A stretch of 64,000 nt of DNA from Pelosinus sp. IPA-1 (GTDB lineage Bacteria > Bacillota > Negativicutes > DSM-13327): contig NZ_BSVC01000006.1 of the NCBI RefSeq assembly GCF_030269905.1, forward strand, positions 364,070 through 428,069. Direction: 5' to 3'. The notes below the pieces were generated by a model. The model ran no database searches. It saw nothing but the letters and a program-made list of their open reading frames with translations, and was not told the DNA's origin. Positions 43,838 to 52,064 of the stretch are shown piece after piece. How positions within the stretch are numbered: the stretch's first letter is position 1; every line of letters starts with the position of its first letter. A program made the position numbers and the translations under genes.

Positions 43838-44497
43838 ATGAAAGTTAAAAAACAATATGCTGTCATCGGCTTAGGCCGCTTTGGCTCTAGTGTAGCGACT
43901 AATTTGCACAAATTGGGATATGAAGTATTAGCCATTGATTCTAGTGAGGAAAGAGTACAAGAATTTAGTAATGAGGTAACACATGTTGTACAGGCCGATA
44001 CAACCGACGAAGAAACCTTAACTGCGTTAGGTATTAGAAATTTTGACGTAGTGGTTGTTGCAATCGGAGAGGACATCCAAGCTAATATTTTAACTACACT
44101 GCAATTGAAAGAGCTAGGGGTTCCCTATATTGTTACAAAGGCAAAAAATGCACTCCATGGTAAAATGCTGGAGAAAATGGGTGCTGATCGGGTTGTATAT
44201 CCGGAGCGAGATATGGGGCAAAGGGTAGCTCATAATTTAGTTTCTAGTAATATCATGGATTACATTGAACTTTCTCCTAATTTAGGTATTGTAGAAGTTA
44301 GTATACCTAGGGCGCTTATAGGAAAGACTCTAGCTGAAACGAATTTAAGGGCGAAATTTGAAATTAATGTTGTAGCGATTAAAAGAGGCGAAGCTTTAAT
44401 TATTCCACCACTGCCAAGTGAAAAATTTAAAGAGGACGATATTTTAGTAGTTGTTGGTGGTATTAAAGGAATACAACGTTTGGAGGATCTTTCTTGA
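43838..44497 (+). CDS. ktrA: TrkA/KtrA-type potassium uptake regulator (RCK)
   Basis: This 219-residue cytosolic ring-forming regulator gates the KtrB channel by nucleotide binding. Its RCK_N domain carries AVIGLGRFGSSVATNLHKLGYEVLAID (Rossmann GxGxxG and terminal Asp), and its RCK_C domain starts near 135. A good AAGGAG lies before the ATG. Its stop codon overlaps the start of the methyltransferase gene downstream. Confidence 0.93.
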   Translation: MKVKKQYAVIGLGRFGSSVATNLHKLGYEVLAIDSSEERVQEFSNEVTHVVQADTTDEETLTALGIRNFDVVVVAIGEDIQANILTTLQLKELGVPYIVTKAKNALHGKMLEKMGADRVVYPERDMGQRVAHNLVSSNIMDYIELSPNLGIVEVSIPRALIGKTLAETNLRAKFEINVVAIKRGEALIIPPLPSEKFKEDDILVVVGGIKGIQRLEDLS

Positions 44498-45300
44498 GTG
44501 AAATAGTTACAAGTGGACAGAATAAATATATTAAAATGGCAACATCACTAAAACAAAAAAAATATCGTGATGAATTAGGACTATTTATAGTAGAAGGGAT
44601 TCGTTTAGTAGAAGAGGCTTCCAAGTCAAATTGGTTAGTTGAGACATGTATTTACACGAGTGAAGCGCAAGGAGAACCCCGCGTTCAAAAAATACTAGAC
44701 CAGCTAAAAACAAAAGAATGCCGAACAATTGAAGTTTTAAAAACAGTTTATGATAAAGCGTCTGAAACTAAAGAACCACAGGGGCTTATGGCTATTGTTA
44801 GAAAGTCTGCACATCAGCTGGTGGATATGCTAGGAAAAGTTGAAAATCCTCTTTTGGTAGTGCTTGATGAAGTGCAGGATCCGGGAAATGTGGGGACGAT
44901 AATTCGTACGGCTGCCGCTGCTGGTTGTACTGGAGTCATATTGACAAAAGGTTGTGCAGATGTATTTGCAGGTAAAGTAGTGAGAGCTAGCATGGGTTCC
45001 TTGTTTAATATACCTATAGTTGAGGGTGTCACTCAAAATGAAATTATATCTTATTTAGCCCAATATAAGATAGATATTCTAGCAACTTCTTTAGAGGGTT
45101 CTCGTATTTATTTTCAGGCAAACTTAAAAAAACCAGTGGCTATTGTATTTGGTAATGAAGGAAATGGTGTTAGCAACCATTTGCTACAAGAATCTAAAGA
45201 AAGAATGCATATCCCCTTGGTTGGAAATGTGGAATCATTAAATGTTGCTGCATCGGCAGCAGTTATTTTATATGAAGCAGTGCGTCAACGCCAAGGATAA
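44494..45300 (+). CDS. TrmH/SpoU family RNA methyltransferase (YsgA-like)
   Basis: This 268-residue SAM-dependent 2'-O-methyltransferase of the SPOUT class has an N-terminal RNA-binding domain (FIVEGIRLVEEA at about 30) and the knotted domain with motifs LDEVQDPGNVGTIIRTAAAAGC, VFGNEGNGVSNHLL and IPLVGNVESLNVAASAAVILYEA. The TTG start overlaps the ktrA stop (TTGA) and has GGAGGA 6 nt ahead. It lies upstream of pheST, as ysgA does in Bacillus. The methylated RNA (rRNA or tRNA) is not known. Confidence 0.9.
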   Translation: MSEIVTSGQNKYIKMATSLKQKKYRDELGLFIVEGIRLVEEASKSNWLVETCIYTSEAQGEPRVQKILDQLKTKECRTIEVLKTVYDKASETKEPQGLMAIVRKSAHQLVDMLGKVENPLLVVLDEVQDPGNVGTIIRTAAAAGCTGVILTKGCADVFAGKVVRASMGSLFNIPIVEGVTQNEIISYLAQYKIDILATSLEGSRIYFQANLKKPVAIVFGNEGNGVSNHLLQESKERMHIPLVGNVESLNVAASAAVILYEAVRQRQG

Positions 45301-45307
45301 CCCTATA

Positions 45308-45336
45308 TTGTAATTACTGGGATAGTATGCTATAAT
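45308..45336 (+). promoter_or_regulatory. Sigma-A promoter of pheST
   Basis: TTGTAA-17-TATAAT lies directly upstream of the pheS T-box leader. Confidence 0.75.
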
Positions 45337-45342
45337 GCCTTT

Positions 45343-45667
45343 GATAATAGAGTTTTCCTACTATCTCGAATTTGATAGTAGATTAGGCGTAAAATTGAAT
45401 ATGTATAGTAGCTTTTGCTGCTATACTTGCTTAAGTGCAATGATAGAGAGAGTATGTTAGCTCTAATTGATACAGGGAGGATACTGTCATAGATTGAGAA
45501 CAGTCCCAAATCGCTAACAGAAATTCACTCTGGAGTATCTGTGCTGAAGGGGTAACTTGTGTAAGCCAGACGTTATTTTCTGCGTTAAAGAAACTGAGTA
45601 CTAAATTAGGGTGGTACCGCGGGAGTAAGACTTTCGCCCCTTAGAGGGGTGAGGTCTTTTTATTTTT
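45343..45667 (+). promoter_or_regulatory. T-box leader of pheST (Phe-tRNA sensing)
   Basis: The core AGGGTGGTACCGCGGG at 45608-45623 is a textbook T-box. A terminator (GACTTTCGCCCC with GGGGTGAGGTC, 45629-45656, then T5ATTTTTT) follows. The long upstream part includes several stems, and TTC in AGAAATTCACTC (about 45527) is the likely Phe specifier. Uncharged Phe-tRNA should cause read-through into pheS. Confidence 0.9.
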
Positions 45668-45684
45668 TCCAAATTATGTTTTAG

Positions 45685-46716
<1,032 letters not shown>

Positions 46717-46742
46717 AAACAGATAAGTGAAGGGAGATAGGT

Positions 46743-49178
46743 ATGCAAGCATCAATCAAGTGGCTTAAAGAATATGTTGAATTTAAAGAAACACCAGAAG
46801 TATTAGCGGAAATGTTAACGATGGCTGGTATTCCAGTAGAAGGTATAACTCATTTAGGAAAAGATATTGAAAATATTGTAACGGGAAAAATTATTGAAAT
46901 AGAGAAACATCCAAATGCGAATAAGCTATCTATTTGTAAGCTGGACGTAGAAAAAGAAATTTTAATTATTGTTACTGGGGCGACGAATGTTTCAGTCGGA
47001 AATGTTGTTCCTGTAGCATTAGTGGGTGCTAAATTACCCACAGGATTAGAAATAAAAGCTAGTGAATTACGTGGTGTAATGTCTTATGGTATGTTATGTT
47101 CCACAACAGAACTTAATATTGATAGTAAATTATTATCACCCAAGGAAAAAGAAGGAATTTATATCTTGCCCGATGATACCTTAATCGGTATTGATATTCG
47201 AGAAGCTTTAGGAATGGATGATGTAGTTTTAGAGTTTGAGTTAACAGCTAATCGTGCTGATTGTTTTAGTATGATTGGCTTAGCGCGAGAAATTGCTGTG
47301 CTCACAGGCGGAACGTTGAAGAAACCGATGATTCATTTGCATGAAAAGGCTGGAGAGAAGGCTGTGAATCTAGTTAAGGTTGCTATAGACGAACCGTCTT
47401 TATGTTCCCGTTTTGCAGTACGGGTTTTACAAGATGTAAAAGTTGGAGCATCACCGAAATGGTTAAAGCAGCGACTACAAGCTGTAGGAATGAGGTCAAT
47501 TAATAACGTAGTGGATGTAACAAACTATGTTATGTTAGAAATGGGCCAGCCAATGCATGCCTATGATTATAATTTACTGTCAAAACATAGTTTAACCGTA
47601 CGTAAGGCGCAAACAGGAGAAAAAATTACGACTCTTGATGGAGTTAAACGAGAGCTTACTTCGGACATGCTGGTTATTGCCGATCAAGTGCAAGCGGTTG
47701 GTGTTGCAGGGGTAATGGGTGGCCTAGCTACTGAAGTTACTGATAATACACAAAATGTAGTATTGGAAGCTGCTTCTTTTAATGGAGTAAGCATTCGTCG
47801 TACATCAAGAGCCCTTGGCCTACGTTCCGAGGCATCCGGAAGATTTGAAAGAGGCGTTGATACAGTTAATAGTATTCGGGCCTTAGACCGGGCTGCAAAA
47901 TTATTGGAAGATATGGGAGCCTGTAAGGTATGCCCAGGTATTGTAGATAGTTATCCTAATATGCTTTTACCAAGACAAGTTAGCTTTATTCCTCAAAAAG
48001 TGAATGCTTATTTGGGAACTGATATTGATAAGGCTGTTATGTTAGATATATTACGTCGTTTAGAGTTTGCCATTGATACAAATTCTGAAGGTGAAAATAT
48101 AATTGTAAACGTACCTACATGGCGTGGGGATGTCCAATATCAGCCAGATATATGTGAAGAGATTGCCCGAATTTATGGTTATAATAAGATCCCAACGACT
48201 ACTCCTGGCGGTAATATACTGCGTGGCGGACAAGAATACGCTCAGTCTATTGTAGATTCCATTAAAACTACTTTAACTGGAGCTGGATTGGATGAAGTTA
48301 TCTCATTGAGTTTTACCCATCCACAAGTGTTACATAAATTAAATATAGTAGAAAATGATTCATTACATCAAGCAATTAAGGTACTTAATCCTATTACAGA
48401 TGACTTTCCAATACTGAGGACTACTTTACTTGGTGGTGTATTGGAAACGATTGCTCGTAATCTTGCAAGGAAAAATGATGATATAAGAATCTATGAACTC
48501 GGAGCTGTGTATTTACCTGAAAAATTACCATTAGATTCTTTGCCTAAAGAGCCTTTAATGTTATGTGGTGCATTAGTTGGTAAACGTAATGAACTTTCCT
48601 GGAACCAAGGAAAGGATAGTGTGGATTTTTATGATGCGAAAGGAACTGTAGAGGTATTATTATCCAGCTTAGGAATTCAGGATTATGATGTTGCTGCTGG
48701 TGAACATATGTCATTACATCCTGGCAAGACAGCAATATTCCGTAAAAACGGTAATGTCTTAGCAACGGTTGGTGAACTGCATCCAAAAGTAATGGATAGT
48801 TTTGGCATACAACGTAAAGTATATGTTTTTGAAGTTAGCGTAGAATCAGTAGTTAATTGTGTGAATTTACTTACCAAGTATCAGTCTTTACCTAAATTTC
48901 CGGCAATCAATAGGGATTTGGCAGTGGTTTTACCATTAGAAATTTCTGCGGATCAGGTGAAACAGGCAATTGTCGCTAGTTCTGGCCCTTTACTGAATGA
49001 TGTACGATTATTTGATGTATATGTTGGTGAACAAGTTGCAAATGGGTTTAAGAGTTTAGCTTTTTCATTAACTTATCGAGATAAAACTCGGACACTTACA
49101 GATGAAGAAATTGAAGTGTGCTATAAGAAAACTGTTGTTTATCTAGAAGAGACACTGGCGGCAAAAATTCGGAGTTAG
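46743..49178 (+). CDS. pheT: Phenylalanyl-tRNA synthetase, beta subunit
   Basis: This 811-residue subunit has an N-terminal tRNA-binding (OB) domain (about 40-150), the B3/B4 editing region (about 205-390), a B5 domain (about 405-475), the core-like part and a C-terminal ferredoxin-fold anticodon-binding domain (about 715-811, starting KYQSLPKFPAINRDLAVVLP). The length is typical. GAAGGGAG precedes the ATG, 26 nt after pheS. Confidence 0.97.
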   Translation: MQASIKWLKEYVEFKETPEVLAEMLTMAGIPVEGITHLGKDIENIVTGKIIEIEKHPNANKLSICKLDVEKEILIIVTGATNVSVGNVVPVALVGAKLPTGLEIKASELRGVMSYGMLCSTTELNIDSKLLSPKEKEGIYILPDDTLIGIDIREALGMDDVVLEFELTANRADCFSMIGLAREIAVLTGGTLKKPMIHLHEKAGEKAVNLVKVAIDEPSLCSRFAVRVLQDVKVGASPKWLKQRLQAVGMRSINNVVDVTNYVMLEMGQPMHAYDYNLLSKHSLTVRKAQTGEKITTLDGVKRELTSDMLVIADQVQAVGVAGVMGGLATEVTDNTQNVVLEAASFNGVSIRRTSRALGLRSEASGRFERGVDTVNSIRALDRAAKLLEDMGACKVCPGIVDSYPNMLLPRQVSFIPQKVNAYLGTDIDKAVMLDILRRLEFAIDTNSEGENIIVNVPTWRGDVQYQPDICEEIARIYGYNKIPTTTPGGNILRGGQEYAQSIVDSIKTTLTGAGLDEVISLSFTHPQVLHKLNIVENDSLHQAIKVLNPITDDFPILRTTLLGGVLETIARNLARKNDDIRIYELGAVYLPEKLPLDSLPKEPLMLCGALVGKRNELSWNQGKDSVDFYDAKGTVEVLLSSLGIQDYDVAAGEHMSLHPGKTAIFRKNGNVLATVGELHPKVMDSFGIQRKVYVFEVSVESVVNCVNLLTKYQSLPKFPAINRDLAVVLPLEISADQVKQAIVASSGPLLNDVRLFDVYVGEQVANGFKSLAFSLTYRDKTRTLTDEEIEVCYKKTVVYLEETLAAKIRS

Positions 49179-49235
49179 CATAAAATGTCTTTGCTGAAAA
49201 CACAAAAAACACTTTACCTGTGACTGCGATTGTGT

Positions 49236-49253
49236 TATCCTGTTAACAGGATA
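49236..49253. promoter_or_regulatory. 18-bp perfect palindrome, operator-like
   Basis: TATCCTGTTAACAGGATA is a perfect palindrome centred on GTTAAC. A weak promoter can be drawn over it (TTTACC at 49213, 17 nt, TATCCT), which would put the -10 inside the palindrome. The terminator at 49283 is only about 30 nt further on. The function is unknown. Confidence 0.5.
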
Positions 49254-49284
49254 GTTGTAAGTACGTTTTTTTTACTATTTAGTA

Positions 49285-49322
49285 AAAAATAGATCTGTCC
49301 TTTTGGACAGATCTATTTTTTT
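49285..49322 (+). terminator. Intrinsic terminator downstream of pheT
   Basis: AATAGATCTGTCC pairs perfectly with GGACAGATCTATT across TTTT, followed by T7. It is overlapped on the 5' side by an alternative hairpin (TTTTTTACT/AGTAAAAAA). Confidence 0.9.
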
Positions 49323-49395
49323 AAGAAATTTTACCTAAATTGTAAAAAGAATAAAAAAGAATTTAATTAAGTTATTTAGAGAAAGGTGGAGCGTA

Positions 49396-50787
49396 ATGAG
49401 TATTTTCCGCACAAAAAGTATTAGTGCACTTTTAGCAGGCGCAGAGCAAAAAGGTTTGAAGAAGACACTAGGCGCTATGGACTTAACACTACTTGGTATA
49501 GGGTGTATTATTGGAACAGGTATCTTTGTTTTGACCGGAGTTGCAGCAGCAAAATATGCTGGTCCTGCCTTGATGATTTCTTTTGTTCTTTCAGGATTGG
49601 CCTGTGCGTTTGCTGCCTTAGCCTATGCTGAATTAGCTGCCATGGTTCCCATTGCTGGAAGCGCATATACGTATACTTATGCTGCTTTAGGAGAAATCAT
49701 TGCTTGGATTGTAGGGTGGAACCTTATTTTAGAATACTCTGTAGGATCAAGTGCTGTTGCAGCTGGATGGTCTGGATATGTAGTAGGGCTTTTAAAATCA
49801 GGTGGTATTGAATTATCGAAAGCTTATACTGCTGTTCCAGCTGATGGTGGTATTGCAAATGTCCCAGCTATGTTTATTGCACTATTTCTAAGTTTATTAT
49901 TAGTTCGTGGAACACAAGAGAGTGCGACTCTTAATAAAGTTCTTGTGGCGATTAAGTTACTTGCTGTCTTTATTTTCTTGGCATTAGCAGGACCTAAAGT
50001 AAATGTTGCAAATTGGGATCCATTTATGCCTTATGGTTTTGCTGGAGTAGCTAGTGGTGCAGCCATTATTTTCTTTGCATATATTGGATTTGATGCTGTG
50101 GCAACTGCTGCCGAAGAGTGTCGTAATCCAAATCGAGATTTACCAATTGGAATTATAGGATCATTAGTGGTTTGTACCATTCTTTATATCATAGTTGCTG
50201 CTGTGTTAACAGGTGTGGTCCCTTACACAGAGTTAAATAATGCTGAGCCTGTGGCTTATGCGTTAAGGGCTATCGGATATAACATGGGGTCAGCCCTAGT
50301 TGGAACTGGAGCCATTTGTGGTATTACCACTGTATTGCTTGTGTTGATGTATGGCCAATCTCGCATTTTCTTTGCGATGTCTCGTGATGGTTTGATTCCT
50401 GCTGCTATCTCGAAAGTACATCCTAAGTATGGTACACCTCATATCATTACGATTGTGGCCGGAATTGCGGTAGCTTTAATTGCTGGGTTTACTCCTATTG
50501 GAATTATTGCAGAATTAACGAATATTGGAACACTATTTGCATTTGCCGTTGCTTCCATTGGAGTATTAGTTCTACGCTATACTAAACCAGAACTAGAGCG
50601 GCCATTTAGATGTCCTGCAGTTCATATAATAGCACCATTGGCAGTTCTTTCTTGTGGTTACTTGATGTATAACTTACCGTATGAAACTTGGGTACGCTTT
50701 TTTGTATGGAGTGGAATTGGTTTTGTCGTATACTTTTTATATGGTAATAAAAATAGCGTGCTTACAAAAACTGATAAAGCGGCATAG
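49396..50787 (+). CDS. APC family amino acid permease (CAT/YfnA-like)
   Basis: This 463-residue, 12-helix permease of the amino acid-polyamine-organocation superfamily belongs to the cationic amino acid transporter-like group. Features are the unwound first helix LLGIGCIIGTGIFVLTG (about 32-48), the cytosolic loop YIGFDAVATAAEECRNPNRDLPIGI in the middle and RIFFAMSRDGLIPAAISKVHPKYGTP. AAAGGTGGAG precedes the ATG. The substrate is unknown. A terminator lies on each side, so it is probably a single-gene unit. Confidence 0.92.
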   Translation: MSIFRTKSISALLAGAEQKGLKKTLGAMDLTLLGIGCIIGTGIFVLTGVAAAKYAGPALMISFVLSGLACAFAALAYAELAAMVPIAGSAYTYTYAALGEIIAWIVGWNLILEYSVGSSAVAAGWSGYVVGLLKSGGIELSKAYTAVPADGGIANVPAMFIALFLSLLLVRGTQESATLNKVLVAIKLLAVFIFLALAGPKVNVANWDPFMPYGFAGVASGAAIIFFAYIGFDAVATAAEECRNPNRDLPIGIIGSLVVCTILYIIVAAVLTGVVPYTELNNAEPVAYALRAIGYNMGSALVGTGAICGITTVLLVLMYGQSRIFFAMSRDGLIPAAISKVHPKYGTPHIITIVAGIAVALIAGFTPIGIIAELTNIGTLFAFAVASIGVLVLRYTKPELERPFRCPAVHIIAPLAVLSCGYLMYNLPYETWVRFFVWSGIGFVVYFLYGNKNSVLTKTDKAA

Positions 50788-50801
50788 TTTAATATATAAG
50801 G

Positions 50802-50837
50802 GAAAGCAGTTATGTAATACATAGCTGCTTTCTTTTT
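50802..50837 (+). terminator. Intrinsic terminator after the APC permease
   Basis: GAAAGCAG-T-TATGTA pairs with TACATA-GCTGCTTTC across a small loop, followed by TTTTTT. Confidence 0.85.
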
Positions 50838-50953
50838 TATTAAAAAAGTACGTTACATAAAGACATACTAGTTTTCTTTATGAAACATGCAGGAAATTAT
50901 ATTTGTAAGGTCGAATTTAAAAGATTAGTAAAATAGGTAATATAGGTGACGTT

Positions 50954-51211
50954 ATGAATGATAATATACATAAAGTAACAGTTGAAATTTTTGGTGAAAC
51001 CTATTGTCTAAAGAGTGATACAGAATTAGAGCAGGTAATATCCGTTGCTGCATTAGTGGATTCGCGGATGAAAAAAATTGCGCATAAAAACCTACGATTA
51101 TCTCCAGCTAAAGTTGCTGTCTTAGCAGCTTTAACGATTGCCGAAGAATTTTTACAATTAGAACAAAACTACAAACAATTAATTCAAATGGTAGAAGAAG
51201 AAAAATACTGA
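50954..51211 (+). CDS. zapA: Cell division protein ZapA
   Basis: This 85-residue cytosolic protein stabilises FtsZ filaments at the division ring. The N-terminal KVTVEIFGETYCLKSDTELEQVISVAALVDSRMKKIA is the ZapA globular head, followed by a helical, coiled-coil-like tail. It lies between pheT and mutS2, as in many Firmicutes, though cvpA and polX of the Bacillus order are missing here. Confidence 0.92.
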   Translation: MNDNIHKVTVEIFGETYCLKSDTELEQVISVAALVDSRMKKIAHKNLRLSPAKVAVLAALTIAEEFLQLEQNYKQLIQMVEEEKY

Positions 51212-51274
51212 TAAAGTTGTGTTGCATAACTGTCTTTTTGATTGTGAATAATAACAATCAAAAGGAGTGATGTT

Positions 51275-51901
51275 GTGTTAGAGACTGGCGACTTTGGTCA
51301 TGTTTTATTACATATAGTGGTACTATTTACGGTAGCTCTTATTGTTGTACGTTTAATGGGGAATCGTACAGTAGGACAACTTTCTCCCTTTGATTTTGTA
51401 ATTATGGTAGGGATTGGTGATATTATCGTTACCGCTTCAATGGATAAGGGGCAAACTTTATTAAGCGGTATAGAAGGTTTATTTACCCTTCTATTATTGC
51501 AGCAAATATTATCTTACGTATCCTTAAAAAATGTTACGTTGCGTAAATGGGTAGAAGGTACACCAGTGACTTTAATTCAGGATGGAAAAATTCTTCGAGA
51601 AAACTTTGTTAAAACTCATTTTAATTATGATGATTTGCGTCAAGAATTGCATAAATTAGGTATGGAAATGACCGATTTACAAGATATTAAACTTGCGCGA
51701 CTTGAAAGTTGTGGCGTTTTCTCTATCATAAAGACAGCTGAAAAGGAACCTTTGACTAGAAAAGACCTTGAGACATACATTAGTGACATTTACAAAAACC
51801 CACTTACTCCCTTAGGACAGGAATGGGTTAAAATGGAACAGTTTATGTCAGATGTACGTGAGTTAACAGAGTATGTAAAAAACAATAAAGGACTTAAGTA
51901 A
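51275..51901 (+). CDS. DUF421 family membrane protein (YetF-like)
   Basis: This 208-residue protein has two to three N-terminal membrane helices (about 8-25, 35-55, 63-80) and a C-terminal cytosolic part. RLMGNRTVGQLSPFDFVIMVGIGDIIV is the family hallmark; GTPVTLIQDGKILRENFVKTHFNYDDLRQELHKLG is the usual DUF421 soluble domain. GTG 51275 follows AAAGGAG by 7 nt. A hairpin (TTTTGATTGT/ACAATCAAAA, about 51237-51262) abuts the ribosome site. YetF-like proteins are found in spore formers; their function is unclear. Confidence 0.88.
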   Translation: MLETGDFGHVLLHIVVLFTVALIVVRLMGNRTVGQLSPFDFVIMVGIGDIIVTASMDKGQTLLSGIEGLFTLLLLQQILSYVSLKNVTLRKWVEGTPVTLIQDGKILRENFVKTHFNYDDLRQELHKLGMEMTDLQDIKLARLESCGVFSIIKTAEKEPLTRKDLETYISDIYKNPLTPLGQEWVKMEQFMSDVRELTEYVKNNKGLK

Positions 51902-51910
51902 TAAAGGATT

Positions 51911-52014
51911 GAAACACGAAGACACTATGCCTTGAGCTTAGCACGCAAAGCAGCACAAAGGGATCTTTTCAGAACCTTTGTGTATTTCCTTGTGTAGTAT
52001 GTTTTCGTGTTTAA
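51911..52014. repeat. Imperfect palindromic repeat of about 105 nt
   Basis: The outer arms AAACACGAAGACACTA and TAGTATGTTTTCGTGTTT, and an inner pair GCACAAAGG/CCTTTGTGT, form a long imperfect hairpin. Between them are decayed CACGAAG/CACGCAAAG-type words. The CACGAAGACAC vocabulary resembles dispersed palindromic repeats found between genes in many bacteria; that comparison is from memory. It fills the gap between the DUF421 and U32 genes. Confidence 0.6.
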
Positions 52015-52064
52015 GAGTTTATATCATTATTTTGTATGTGTTTTTTTGAAAGGGATGGAATCAT

